A stretch of DNA of 64,000 nucleotides, taken from NCBI GenBank assembly GCA_025345505.1, contig JANVCC010000153.1:1211874-1275873 (forward strand), given 5' to 3'. The translations under genes and the position numbers were made by a program. Origin of the DNA: Todiramphus chloris collaris. Lineage: Eukaryota > Chordata > Aves > Coraciiformes > Alcedinidae. A model generated the notes under the pieces. That model was not told the origin of the DNA, made no database searches, and saw only the letters and a program-made list of their open reading frames with translations. Shown here in pieces: positions 1 to 12,500 of the stretch (position 1 is its first letter; each line of letters opens with the position of its first letter).

Positions 1-284
1 CAAAAGAAGAGTGGGTTTATATGCTAGGAAAGGAATTGCAGGAGGGAAAGATGAAAGGATAGCAGGCTTGTGTTTAAGGAAAGGAAAAGGCAAAAGGATG
101 GCACAGAAAAATGCAGACAGGTATTTTCCAATATATGCAGCCTGCAAGTCAAAGGCAGGGAAGACTTTCAAATAAATGAAACTTCAGTTAATAAAGTTGA
201 ACAAACAGATGTGGGAAATGGAACACCTGATAGTAGAGGACAGAGATTTCCAGATAGGAAATAGGAGGTCAAGGTAGTTTTTAC
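1..284 (-). other. Intron after D42, continues outside the window
   Basis: This is purine-rich unique sequence downstream of the D42 splice donor. I see no exon, repeat or RNA gene in it. Confidence 0.8.
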
Positions 285-548
285 CCTGTACTGTTAAGAC
301 AGCTGTAGTCTGGTGGTCTCCACATACACAGGTGTAGTCTCCTGCATCCTCCTCAGCTATTTCATGAATCACCAGCTCTGCCTTTGTCCCGTCCTGCCTC
401 ATTTTGTATTTCTCACTCGCTTTGAGAATCTTCTTGTCCTTCCACCACACCACTGGAGCAGCCTTGGTGAGCTCACAGTGCAAGGACACTTCTCCACCTT
501 CTTCTGCTTCCTTGTTCTTTAGCTCCTCCTTAAAGAGTGGTGGCAGAG
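285..548 (-). CDS. OBSCN: OBSCN exon, Ig domain D42 (array B)
   Basis: Exon of 264 nt, phase 1-1, starting [19 protein letters not shown], with C25 (LHCELTKAA), W35-W36 ([10 protein letters not shown]) and C74/C76 ([13 protein letters not shown]). The double Trp replaces the usual VEWRKG. It is the last domain in the window. Its donor (GGTAAAAAC) shows that the gene continues beyond position 1. Confidence 0.95.
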
Positions 549-3500
549 CTGAAGGACGCAACAGGTACAAGTAGTCATCAGAAAACCATATTTAAAATCC
601 TGATTTCTTCCCTGTGCTTGGCATTACTTCTGCTCATGCCTGCATTTTTCAGCCTGTTATAAACATACTTAACTATAGCCAGGCTCAGAAACCCTGGGAG
701 AGTCCTGCTTCAAGTGTGACGTGGCTTCAAATACCATGTTGGGATCAGTTCCCTGGGTGTCTGTTGCTTTTCATGGCAAAACAGCGATACAGAAAGAACC
801 AGATCTTGGGTCAACATGACTCACCAATAACACTGCTGGATACAGCACTATTTTACCTACACAGGTGTGATTTTTCTAGAGGCTGGTATTGTGATTTTCT
901 GTTTCACTTTACTAAAAACTTAACCCATCTACATGAAATCAGCCAGATTCCAAAATAAAACTACAGCTAGCTTTAAATTGAAGTTTGAAGGGCCATGATA
1001 TGTAGTAAGAATTTCAGATTCTTACTATTCCCCATTTTGGAAACCATAACGCAGCAATAGAACAACCTACATGAAAAATAATTATTAACATTAACCCACA
1101 AATGTGCCTTGTGCACAATTATTGTAAGCAGAGAGTACTTTTTTTATTCTGTACCCAAATGACTCAGAACCATCCCATGTCTCAGGAAAGACAGAGGCAT
1201 TTTTGTAGGAAAAGCTGGGGGAGACAGAACAGAGTCTCTTTGACCACAGAATCATAGAATCATTCTGGTTGGAAAAGACCTTTAAGAACATCGAGTCCAA
1301 CCATTAACCCAGCACTGCCAGGGCACCACTAAACCATGTCCCTCAGCACCACATCTACACGGCTTTGAAAGGGATCACGGGGACTTCACCACTGCCCTGG
1401 GCAGCCTGGGACAGGCCTGGACAACCCTCCAGGGGAACAAATTGTTCCTCAGCTCCAACCTAAACCTCCCTTGGGGCAATGTGAGGCTGTTTCCTCTTCT
1501 TCTCTTGATTTTTCCTTGGGAAAAGAGACTGACCCTCCAACCTCCTGTCCTCCTCCTGCTGCTGCCCCAACCCTTACTTCTCCTTTGAGAAATGCTTGGA
1601 GAGTGCAGGGCCTGACAGACCATACATCTGTGTTTTGGAGAAAACTGTGGATGGAAGAAGCGAACCATGGATATGAGGGAGGGAAAAAGAGCTGCAAAGT
1701 CTAAAAATTCAAGAACAGGGGACTTGGACAGAAAGAAACATCTTGTTTTCTCCCTTTAAAGTGGCATGGGGAGCAGATTAATAGTGACCCAAAAATCTGC
1801 CCTGAGCTGTCCTGTCTCATTAAAAACTCATCTATACGTAGAATGAAGGAAAAGAAAGGAATAAAACCAAAACCAAGTTACTGAGACAGGGCAGAAACAA
1901 TTGCATTTCAGAGTGATGTCTATCTACAGAGCTATTTATCAATTTTAATAAGGTCTCTTTACCGTGAACTGTTAAGTTTGCTGTTGTCTTCTGGTCACCA
2001 CACACACAAGTGTATTCTCCAGCATCTTTTACTTCTACGCCATGAATGACTAGCTCTGCGGTGGTGTCAGCCTGTCTCATTTGATATTTCTCACTTCCTT
2101 TGAGCACTTTAGACCCTATTTTCCAGTGCACTGGAGCTGCTTTGCTTAATTCACAACACAGAGAGACAGATGATCCTTCCAGGACTTCTTCATTCTTCAG
2201 TTCTTCCTTGAAAACCACTGGCAGGGCTGGGAATGGAAAGTCAATAGACAGTGTGTTTAAACAAAGACCTCCACATTTGTGATCAGCATCATGAACTTGC
2301 AACTGAAGTTCAAATCTGGCCAAGTCAAGGACTTTAGCTATTGAGGTTGAGGTTATCACTGCAATGATCTGGAAACCTAAACCCAGAAGCTTGTTTGGTC
2401 TAGGTCCAGCAGTCTGCGTTGACCCTAAACCATGACAAAGAGTAAAAAAAGAAATGCTGAGCTGACAGATCAAAGTACTACAAGCCGGATGGATTCAAGA
2501 TGCAACCTAAAGAATTTATCACAAGGTCACTCTCCCTGAGGTCAAGACAAGAGCATTTCCCAGGAACTATTCTCTTAAACTTCTAACATAGCGATATGGA
2601 GAAACTGTCATATCCTCAGCTCCCTTTTCAGAAATATTAGACGAAAATTAAATTTCAGAATAAGAAGTTCTCCTTCCCTGAACAGAAATTAACTCCTAGG
2701 AAACAGCCGATAGGTGAACACTTCATACAGCAACATGATGTTTCAGAGAAACCAAAAATGAACAGTCATCTGCTAGATGAATTTACCATTCACTGTCAGA
2801 GAAGCCATGGTGTGTTGGTCTCCACACACACAAGTATAATCTCCTGCATCTTGCAGCTCTAGATCATTAATTTCCAGCTCAGCGAGGGCATTATCCTGCC
2901 TCATGATGTATTTTTCACTTGCTCTGAGTATTTTGTTTCCTTTCTTCCATGACACAGCTGCAGCCTTGGTCAGCTCACAGCGCAGAGTGGCTGTTTGGCT
3001 TTCCATGGCTTGTACGTCCTTCAGTTCTTCTTTGAAAAGTGCAGGTAGGGCTGAAGGTCACAAAAAGGGCAGAGGACATTAAAAGTGACACACAGGTGAT
3101 GGAAAGGATGAGGTGGTGGAGAAACAGAGGAAGTTTTAGGATGGAAAGAGTTTCCTTTCCTTATAATTCAGGGACATTGGACAAACCAATAGACAGAAAC
3201 AGATCTGGATGTAACCAGATCTTAGAGACGTCTTACAAATTGACAGGAACAAATTCAAACATAGGTGAACACACAGCCAACAGTGATGAGCTGGTAATGA
3301 AAAACACAATAATACAGATACAGGTGTATTTTTTTTTTTACCATGCACTATCAAGGCAGCTGTTGTCTCCTCTTCTCCACACACACAAGTGTATTCTCCA
3401 GCATCTTTCAATTCCACATCATGGATAAGCAGCTTCATGACCGTGCCCTCCTGTCTCATTTTGTATTTGTCACTGACTTTGAGCAAACTGCTTCCCTTTC

Positions 3501-6500
3501 TCCACTCTACTTGAGCAACCTTGGTCAGCTCACAGCGCAGAGTGGCTGCTTGACCTTCTGTTACCTCCTGGTCCTTCAGGCTCTCCTTGATGCTTGCAGG
3601 CAGCACTGAGGATGCAATGGAGAGAGGGTTAAAATGGAGCAGCAGACACAGCCTCCTGGTGAAGGGCAGGGGTTGGGGAAGGAAAGGCAAGGGCTTCAGT
3701 GAGGAGCTGTCTTCAGACCTGATTTCACATCTACTATAGGGATCAGGTCCTAAAACTGCTTCAGATGAGAACATAAGGTGAAGGTTTTTCCCTTAAATCA
3801 TGAAGTGCAAATTAACTGTCATGACTGTGACATACGAAGTCAAACTCAGAGGATCTATGAAGAGATAATTATGAGCATGAAGGGGGGAAAAAAAAAAAAT
3901 TCAAACCATAAGCTTGATAATGAGGACATGTAAATGAAATGGGTTATTACCATGTACTTCTAATGAAGCTGTGGACTGCTTATCCCCACACACACAGGTG
4001 TAATCACCAGCATCACTCTCAGTTAGATCATGGATCACCAGTTCCACAGCGACATCCTTCTGCCTCATTTTGTATTTCTGGCTAGGTTTGAGTACTGTGT
4101 GTCCCTTTTTCCACTCCACTGAAGCGGTCTTGCTCAGCTCACAGCGCAGAGTCACTACTTCTCCCTCTGTGGCTTCCTCATTTATTAACTCTTCTTTGAA
4201 GAGAGCAGGAAGGGCTAAGAAACAAAGGAGCATATATTTTCATGGTATGCAGTTCTTGGCCACCAAAAAACCATAAAGAATGTTGATGTTTACCAGTATC
4301 TATCCATGCTTGACATCCATTATTGACATGAGGATCATCTCACAGAAGGAAGGTACTAATTTGTGTCATAGCCACAAAAGGGTCTCAAAGAGTGGGTAAA
4401 TTTGCTGAATTGTTTAGAGATGTACGGAGAATAAACACCAGGAATAGGAAAACTTCATATATGGCCAAAGAAAAGAAAAGGCTTTACCTTGTATGCTAAG
4501 GATTCCTGCTTACCTACCCTGAGAGTGAGAATGAAGCTGAAGAGCAACAGAATCAGAGAGACCTCTTGAAAGTGGTGTAAAAGTAAAGCAGAATAAGAAG
4601 AATGATGGAAATCTGCTATAGGACTTTCATGCCAGGAAGTTCAACTGCATCCAAACACCTTTTGGAACAAGTAATAGAATCAACACCTAATAGAACAACT
4701 AATAGAATAGTTCATAGCACAAGACAGGATAGTAAGGGGGTAATATCTACCGTGGGAGCAGTAGGATGGGACAATGTCTTCTTTGTCTTTAGGATGGGGT
4801 GAGGACCACTTTTGGATATAGAATAGATATGAAAGAACAGGAGAGGAGGATCTCTGATTCCTGACTGACCAGCAAGAAATAAATATTTGGGAATACAGAT
4901 GTGGAGGATAATTGGATGAACATCAATTATGAAGCAAGAGAAGCTCATGGATTTTAGGACAAGTAATGATGGAGAAGAACAAAAATTCTGTGGGCAACAA
5001 GAAAATAAGCTGCAGTAAATCAAGAATTATTACTTATGATCAAGCTGAAGCAAATTTAAAGGGCAAGGTAGTTTAAGAGTGTGGATAACTTCTCACAGAA
5101 GCAATATAAAGGGACATAACTATACAGACTACCTCACTCCAAGGACCATCAGGAATAGCCTGCCTATATCACAAATTCGTCAGTATCCTGGAACTCAAGA
5201 GATGTACAAAATACATGAGATTTAGATGAAGGCAGAAGAAATATTACAGAATGTAGAGGCAAAAAGAGAAAGGCCAGGTTCCCTGCATGTCTCAAGAAGG
5301 TTAAGGGAAGTTCCCCATTCCTGGACTCTGTCACCTCACAGACAAAGAGACCAACATGAAAGAGGGGCTGAAAGGTAACCTGCAAAATGATGCTGATGTC
5401 AAATGCCTTCAAACACAACTGAATGCTGTACGTAGTGGTAGCCAGCATCTGGGTGGCCCGATCACTACTCCAGGAGCTTTCCATGTCCTCTGCCCACAGT
5501 TCAACTTGCAGCTCTTGGCTGTATCAGAATTTTATTATACAATCCCAGGAAATTTGTCCATCCTGAACTAGAATGAAGCAGAAATAATAAAATGACATTC
5601 TATAAGTAGATCAGGAGGAAGGAAAACAGCAAAAGAGATATTGGTCTACCTCTCTGCCAGGAATGTAAGTTGATGGTGCATGACACAGGGAAAAATTAAG
5701 CGATTAATTCCTTTTTCTTCTTTAACATTAAAGGTGAATGATATATAAGAAAGTAATCAGAAATCCCTAGGCAAAAAAAAAAGGATTAGATAATATTTAA
5801 ATAATCTGATTATTCTCAAAACACCTTGGTGTGATTAAATAATTTGTCCTGGAATGCTGAATGTACAGGCTCAACCAATGTCAGACATTAACAGTTACAC
5901 CAGAGAAATCAAAGAGAATGGGTGATGTTCCACAAGTACACAAAAAAAAACGGAAACTCAGAGATGGAAAAGGTCTCACAGGTCAAAATATACATGTTTA
6001 GTTCTTACCATGTAAACCAAGAGTTTAAGCTCCCAGGACAGTGAGACACTGGAACAGAGCCCAAAGAAGCTGTGAATGCCTCCACCCTGGAAGTGTTTAA
6101 GGACAGGTTGGATGGGACTTTGAGCAACCTGGTCTAGTGGGAGGTGTCCCTGCCCATAGCAGGGGGATAGGAACTAGATGATCTTTAAGGTCCCTTCTAA
6201 TCCAAACCAGTCTGTGATTCTATGTCAGTCAAGAAAGATCCAGACAAAAATTGCATCAAGTCAAATTTTGTTTGTATTATTAAAAAATATCTGTCAAATC
6301 TGAATGTAACTTGAAATCTGAGATCACTCTAAGGTTGAATGTTCCTGCTACTCCATCTCTCTAGGTTCAGGTCAGAAGTGAGTAAAACAGAACCGAAAAC
6401 GCAAGTATGTGACATCCTTCAGTGTGATGGAAAGCAGTAGAGCTGTGCACCAACAAGAGCAAGGAGAAGAAAACAGGGGAAATGTTAGTATAACCAGTGG

Positions 6501-9500
6501 AACCACAATCTGAGTTAGATAAAAATCACTACTAAAAATTAAAAAAAAACAAAAATAAGAAAACCCATTACTAACAGAATTAACTATGATGAGATTAGAG
6601 AAAAATTAGAGAAAGAACTCTGTGTGTCAGTATTGAGGCTTCCAGAGAAGACAGGAAACATCAAGACAAAACCACCTCCTTTCTGTTTTCTTACCATGCA
6701 CCGTCAATGATGCAGTTGTCTTCTCATCTCCACATACACAAGTATACTCCCCAGCATCCTTGACTTCTAAAGCATGGATCAGCAGTTGTGCTGTAGTACC
6801 TTCCTGTCTCAGAGTATATTTTTCACTTGATCTGAGCACTTTGTGCTTCTTTTTCCACTCCACAGAAGTGGCCTTAGAAAGCTCACATTGTAGCATGGCT
6901 GTTCCACCTTCTGTGGCTTCTTCATTCTTCATCTCTTCCTTGAAGTGTGCAGGTAAGGCTGAGGAGTTCAAAATGAGCAGAATGTATGACCATGGCAGCT
7001 ATCCAAGTAACTATTTGTCTGTGGTCTGTTAACCACATGTGACAAGCAAAGCCTTCCCTCATCAAACAGAATGGATAACTAACTCTAGGAAACATACGAT
7101 GGTGACTGTGGAAAGCTGGAGAACACCTTGTTCATAAGTCAGAGCTTTCTTTACAGTATGGTCTACGGCATGAAATGGAGAATTACACCAGTCTCAACTT
7201 CACTGAGCCCTATCTTACTTCGGGTATTGCCTGGTACAACGTAAAATAAAACCCAACTTGGCTGCCTAAGTGCTATTGCAATGTGAGTCATTACTGAAAG
7301 GGTTCATAAATGAAACTATCTCTGAGGCATCAATCTCACTTTTCCCATGATTTCTCCTCAGAAAAAGGCCTAGCAGAACTTGACTGTCAAATTACCGTGA
7401 AATGCTGAAAACTACATCAAAAAAAGGCCTCCTAATCGAACTGTAACATTCTCAACTTTAGCATTGTAACGTTTTTATAACTGAAATTACAATCATGATT
7501 TTTTAACAGCTACTGAACATGAACATCAAAGAAGTAAATTGGAACCAAGATGAACATCGGAAATTCTTGCAGTGAACCCCTGATCAGTGCCTGATACTGA
7601 CCAGTGTATACAAGCATTTATGCCCATGTCCCAACACATACTGCTAGATTCATCAGAAAAGCGACTGAAATTTCAGAGCTGTTACTACCATGCCCTTGCA
7701 AAAAAAAAAAAAACAAACCAAAAAAACCCAACCAAAAAAACACCAACAGGCTGAAAATACTCCATTTAATTTGATTCTTGTTGTTTGTTTGCTTTTACCA
7801 TTCACTTTTAACGCAGCAGTGGTTTTCTGATCTCCACAGCAGCACGTGTAATCACCAGCATCTGTCAGATCTAAATCATGGATCACCAGCTCAGCGGTTG
7901 TGCCCTCGCATCTCATGGTGAACTTGTCACTTGGCTCCAGGGCTCTGCCTCCTTTCCTCCATTCCATGGCAGCTGTGGGCTTGTTCAGTTCACAGCAGAA
8001 AGTGGCCTTGCCATTTTCTGTGGCTTCCATGCTCTTCAACTCTTTTTTAAAATGCGGAGGAAGAGCTGAAGATCACAGGTGAAGAGAGAGCACTTTAAAA
8101 CTAAGGAAACACTGAACCTTGACCTGCTCTGCTGGATTAAAACCCTTTAGCCACTAAAAGCTTTAGAAAACACAGTACCTAAAAGGCAAATGATGATTTC
8201 AGGGGCATCCCTGCCTTATTCTTTGCAACACATCACAACTGATTTGGAAATTGTAAAACTAGAATTTCAGTACTGGAAGGTGTGCTTCAAAAGCACTTTA
8301 AGCTATAACAACAGAAAGCTGATGCCAAGGTTTCAAGGAAGTATGCACAGCTCTGCCTTAAGATCAGATGAACAATTAAAATGAACACTGTGTTATTGAA
8401 AATTCTGGTCTGCAGCAAATCATTCTCACCTGCCTTTCTCAGTTGTTATCATAACAGAGCACCTTTCAATTCCATTCAAGAAAACACAAGTGAAATCTCA
8501 GTGATACGCCCAGAGAAATTAATTAATGGAAATACTGAAAGCATTATTTACGACTTCACTGAGGTCTTCATTATCTGCTTCCAGACTGAGATGAAAGAAC
8601 GGGGACAGAAAAGACTCTATGGTGCTATTTCTCAGCCCTAAGAGGACTTTTAGTAAAGAGTTATTCTTAGCGGTTGATACAGCCGTCACAAGAATTTAAA
8701 ATAATAGATGGGATCAAGACCAGTTGGCAATCCTGTGTGAGATCACAGATGACAAAGCAAAAAATCCCTATGAAATGTAGATATTTTACCATGCACCGTC
8801 AGGGACGCAGTTGTCGCCTTGTCTCCGCACACGCACGTGTAATCTCCTGCATCGTGTTCCTCCAGGCTATGGATTGTCAGCTCAGCAATGGTATCCTTCA
8901 GTTTCATTTTGTACTTCTCACTAGGCTTGAGCACCTTTTGCCCTTTCTTCCACTCCACTGGAGTGGGTTTAGTTAACTCACACTGCAGAACGGCCGTCCC
9001 GTTTTCTGTCGCCTCCATATTGACAAGGTCTTTTTTGAACAAGGCAGGCAAAGCTATGGGATGCAATATAAACAGAGAGATCATCAAAAACACTAACCAC
9101 ATCTTGAGGAACATAGGACTCAAGTCATGAGGCCAGTCCTTCTCTACAAGAAAACCAATCATATAGCCTTGAAAACTGCAGTGATTAGAAAACCACTGCA
9201 GCATCTCACAAGGAGAATTTCCACCACAACCTGCTTCTCATGTTGGCTTAGGCAACATGCTCATCGCTTCCCAGCTGGTTCCAGTAGTCCTCTCTACCTA
9301 TTTCAGTCTGAAATCATCTGTCTTGAACATTAACAACCTGACTTTTGATTGAAAGTCTTTGTTCTGGATGACAACCCTGCTAGCTGGAGATCTTCACCTT
9401 ACCTGACACTATGATTTATCTTTCTGGTTCAGAAGAAAAAATCAGTAGTATAACCTCAGGTGAACCTTTAAGACATAATTTCCAAGGACATAATGGCTCT

Positions 9501-12500
9501 AATATCAAGAATGCAGCATCTTTTTTTCTAGCAGCATTCAGCAAGTCACCTTGTGGTGTGCCACCAATGTAAAAAGCAAGTGACTTGCACAGTGAAGAAA
9601 GTGCCAGCCCAAAGAGCAAAACCAGGAGTGCTTCCAGCTGGGAGCAAGAAGAGGAACTAAAACCATGCAGAAAATATGAGAGAATAAAATTTTGCCTCTG
9701 CAGTTTTGCCCCTGTCCTTAGAAGCATGTTATCCTTAAGACAGATCTCAATTAAAACTATTCTTTCATCTGTTGGAACTGTACATTAACTGCATCTGCTG
9801 CAGAGGCAATCAAAGCTTGTCACTATTCACCATGGCAGAGACAGGGACTAAACCTGTCTCACTGCTCCTTAAATCAGGACCTGCAGAGCAATGGTTTGGG
9901 GTTGTGGGATTGTTTTTGAAATTTCCATTTCCTCAGCAGAAAATATAACAGTCCTACAAAGGAGGAGGTCAGTCATTCATCCCTGGATAGGGAAACCTCT
10001 CACCAACCAAGCTCAGTGTTTCTAAAGATCACTCCTTCAAGTTAAGCACTGAAACCTACTGATGTCAGTGAGACACAAGGACAAACCCTCTGAGAACAAT
10101 CTTGCTGCTGGATGTCTGCCCACTCTCGGCCTGACATATGGGTGCCTTGTTCACTTTTTAGAAGTGAAGACTAAGATGAGAAATTCTCAGAGCTCTTCTT
10201 TACTTTGCTAGAAATCCACCAGTTTCAAAGTGCCACAGTGGGAGATGGGACGAAACACAGCCAGCAAACCAAGAAAATGCTGCCAAATCAAAACTTCAAA
10301 GCAAGTGGAAAAGAAACCTCAGAGAAAAGGGGTCTCCTTGGGAAACTGCTATCACAACAGAAAATGGCTTTTTTTACCATGGACTGTCAAGACAGCCGAG
10401 GTCTTCTGATCTCCACACACACAGGTATATTCTCCTGTATCTTCTACCTCCAGGTCTCGGATCAACAGCTCTGCAGCGGTATCTTCTTGTCTCATCCTGT
10501 ACTTATCACTTGGTTTGAGCATCTTGTCCCCTTTTTTCCATTCCACCGGGACACCGACCTTACTCAGCTCACAGTGCAGAGTGGCTGTTGCACCATCTGT
10601 GGCTTCTCTGTTCTTCAATCCTTCTTTGAAAAAGGCAGGCAAAGCTGAAGGACAGCAATATGAGCAGTGAGATGTAATGCTCCAGAGTTAAAATTAAACA
10701 GTTGATGATGTTGAATTTTCCTTTTCCCTCTTATCTTGAACTGATTTATCAACACAAGAACATGGAGTCTCAACAATCTCCATGAATCAGTATGAGGAAG
10801 GAAATGTCATCACAAGGAAAGGATTCAGTGCTTGCAGTAGTCCATAGAGGTATTTTACATGTACTCAGAGTCACAAACCAATACAGACAAATGAAGAAAA
10901 CCCCCCTTTTTTTTTTTTTTCTGTGAAATTTCAAACAAAAAGAATAAATATCAATTTGAAATTTCTGGGGGGGGAAAGACTGGTTTTCTCATATGACTTT
11001 TTGAATTATCATGGGAGGATGTTTTCTGGGTTGTCACATATTTAACAACCAAAATGACAATGTACATAAAAAAACCCCGAACAAAACAAAAACCACTGGA
11101 TTTTCATTCTAAATGTCAGTTTGAAATGAAATTATTCATTTCAGTACATGGTGGGAAAACAGGCATTTTCACCTGAACTGACATAACCTTTCAAACATGT
11201 CAAGTGCAGTAAAAATCAAAGTTCTCCCTTGGAACAGTCATCCCTTAGAAGGCTTGGGCTCACTTTACACAGGACAGTAACTGAATGCAAGGACAACTGG
11301 CCCATATGTATAAAAGCACCTCGTTGTCCCAAGAATGGAGTATGGAGTGAATAAGATTCCAGGAAATAACCTAACCTTTGGGAATTTTATGAAACCTTAA
11401 AATCCCTGTGTCATAATCCCTTTGAGGCAACCCATTTTAATGGGCTGGAACATAACGGGGAATCTAATAAAGGCACTTTCAAGGGGAAAAGCAAAACGAT
11501 GGAGCCTAATTAAAACAGTAGCAGTGACCCTGGTTCCTGTACTCTGAGGTACACTGATGACACACAGGTAACCTCTTGTGCCACATGCCTCAGCTGTGCT
11601 GACGCCAATGGAAACACTTCACTGGCATCAGTGAGCTGTGGATAAGGGTCTGGCAGGAGGAAGGAGGAAGGAGTAGTCATGTATCTGTCCAAATGAACAG
11701 AGAAAACAGGGTAGTTACTTTTAGCATGTGTCTCATTTTGTTTGTTTTACCATGTACTGTTAAAACTGCCATGGTCTGCTGGTCTCCGCACACACAGGAA
11801 TAATTCCCAGCATCCGCCGTGTCTAGATTTTGGATTATAAGCTCAGCAACGACACCTTCACGTTTCATTTTGTATTTATCACTTGATTTGAGGGTCTTGA
11901 ATCCCTTCTTCCACTCCACGTCAGCAGCAGCCTTGTTCAGCTCACAATGCAGAGAGACACTTTTACCTTCCGTGGCTTCTTCATCTGTCAGTTCTTTGGT
12001 GAAAAGAGCAGGCAGGACTGCAGAGCAAATGCAATACGGACACAGCATCAAAGCTGAGAAAGCCTGACCCATGATCTACTCACTTTTTTCTCTCATTGCC
12101 CTGAACCTGCAAGTCACTGAAGCCACAAGACCTTCTTCAGGATTTTGTTCCTATCTCTAACGTTTCAAAAGAGATTTCAGTTTGATATTTAATTTTTTTT
12201 GTCTTGAAAACTTGCAAGTCTGCCTACCTGCAAACGTAGTTTACAAGCCATCTATCCCTTACTTTATACACCATAAAATCAAAGGAGTAAAATTAAAGGC
12301 TGTATTTCAATATGAGATCCAGAGCATTTTGTTTCCCTTGAGACAAACAGCGGTTCTACAGAAGCTCCTGATTCATGATACGGTCTGTATCTTTATAAAT
12401 AGAGACCCTTAAAATAGAGCAGTTAGTTACAAACACCCCATCAGCTTTCTGCAGAGATAAAGTATCTGCTTGGGAAGAGTTAAGCCAAAATTGGTAAAAA

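Noticed and set aside
1375..1704. Open frames of 77-97 codons on both strands
   Set aside because: They overlap the CR1 3' fragment and GC-rich flank. They have no recognisable domain and no splice relation to the OBSCN frame.
6009..6030. A splice-donor-like string (gene sense ACTCTTGGTTTACATG|GTAAG) resembling the end of an array B Ig exon
   Set aside because: An in-frame TAA lies immediately upstream, no Ig F-strand motif follows, and a plus-strand CR1 starts next to it. It could be a relic of a lost exon, but chance is as likely.
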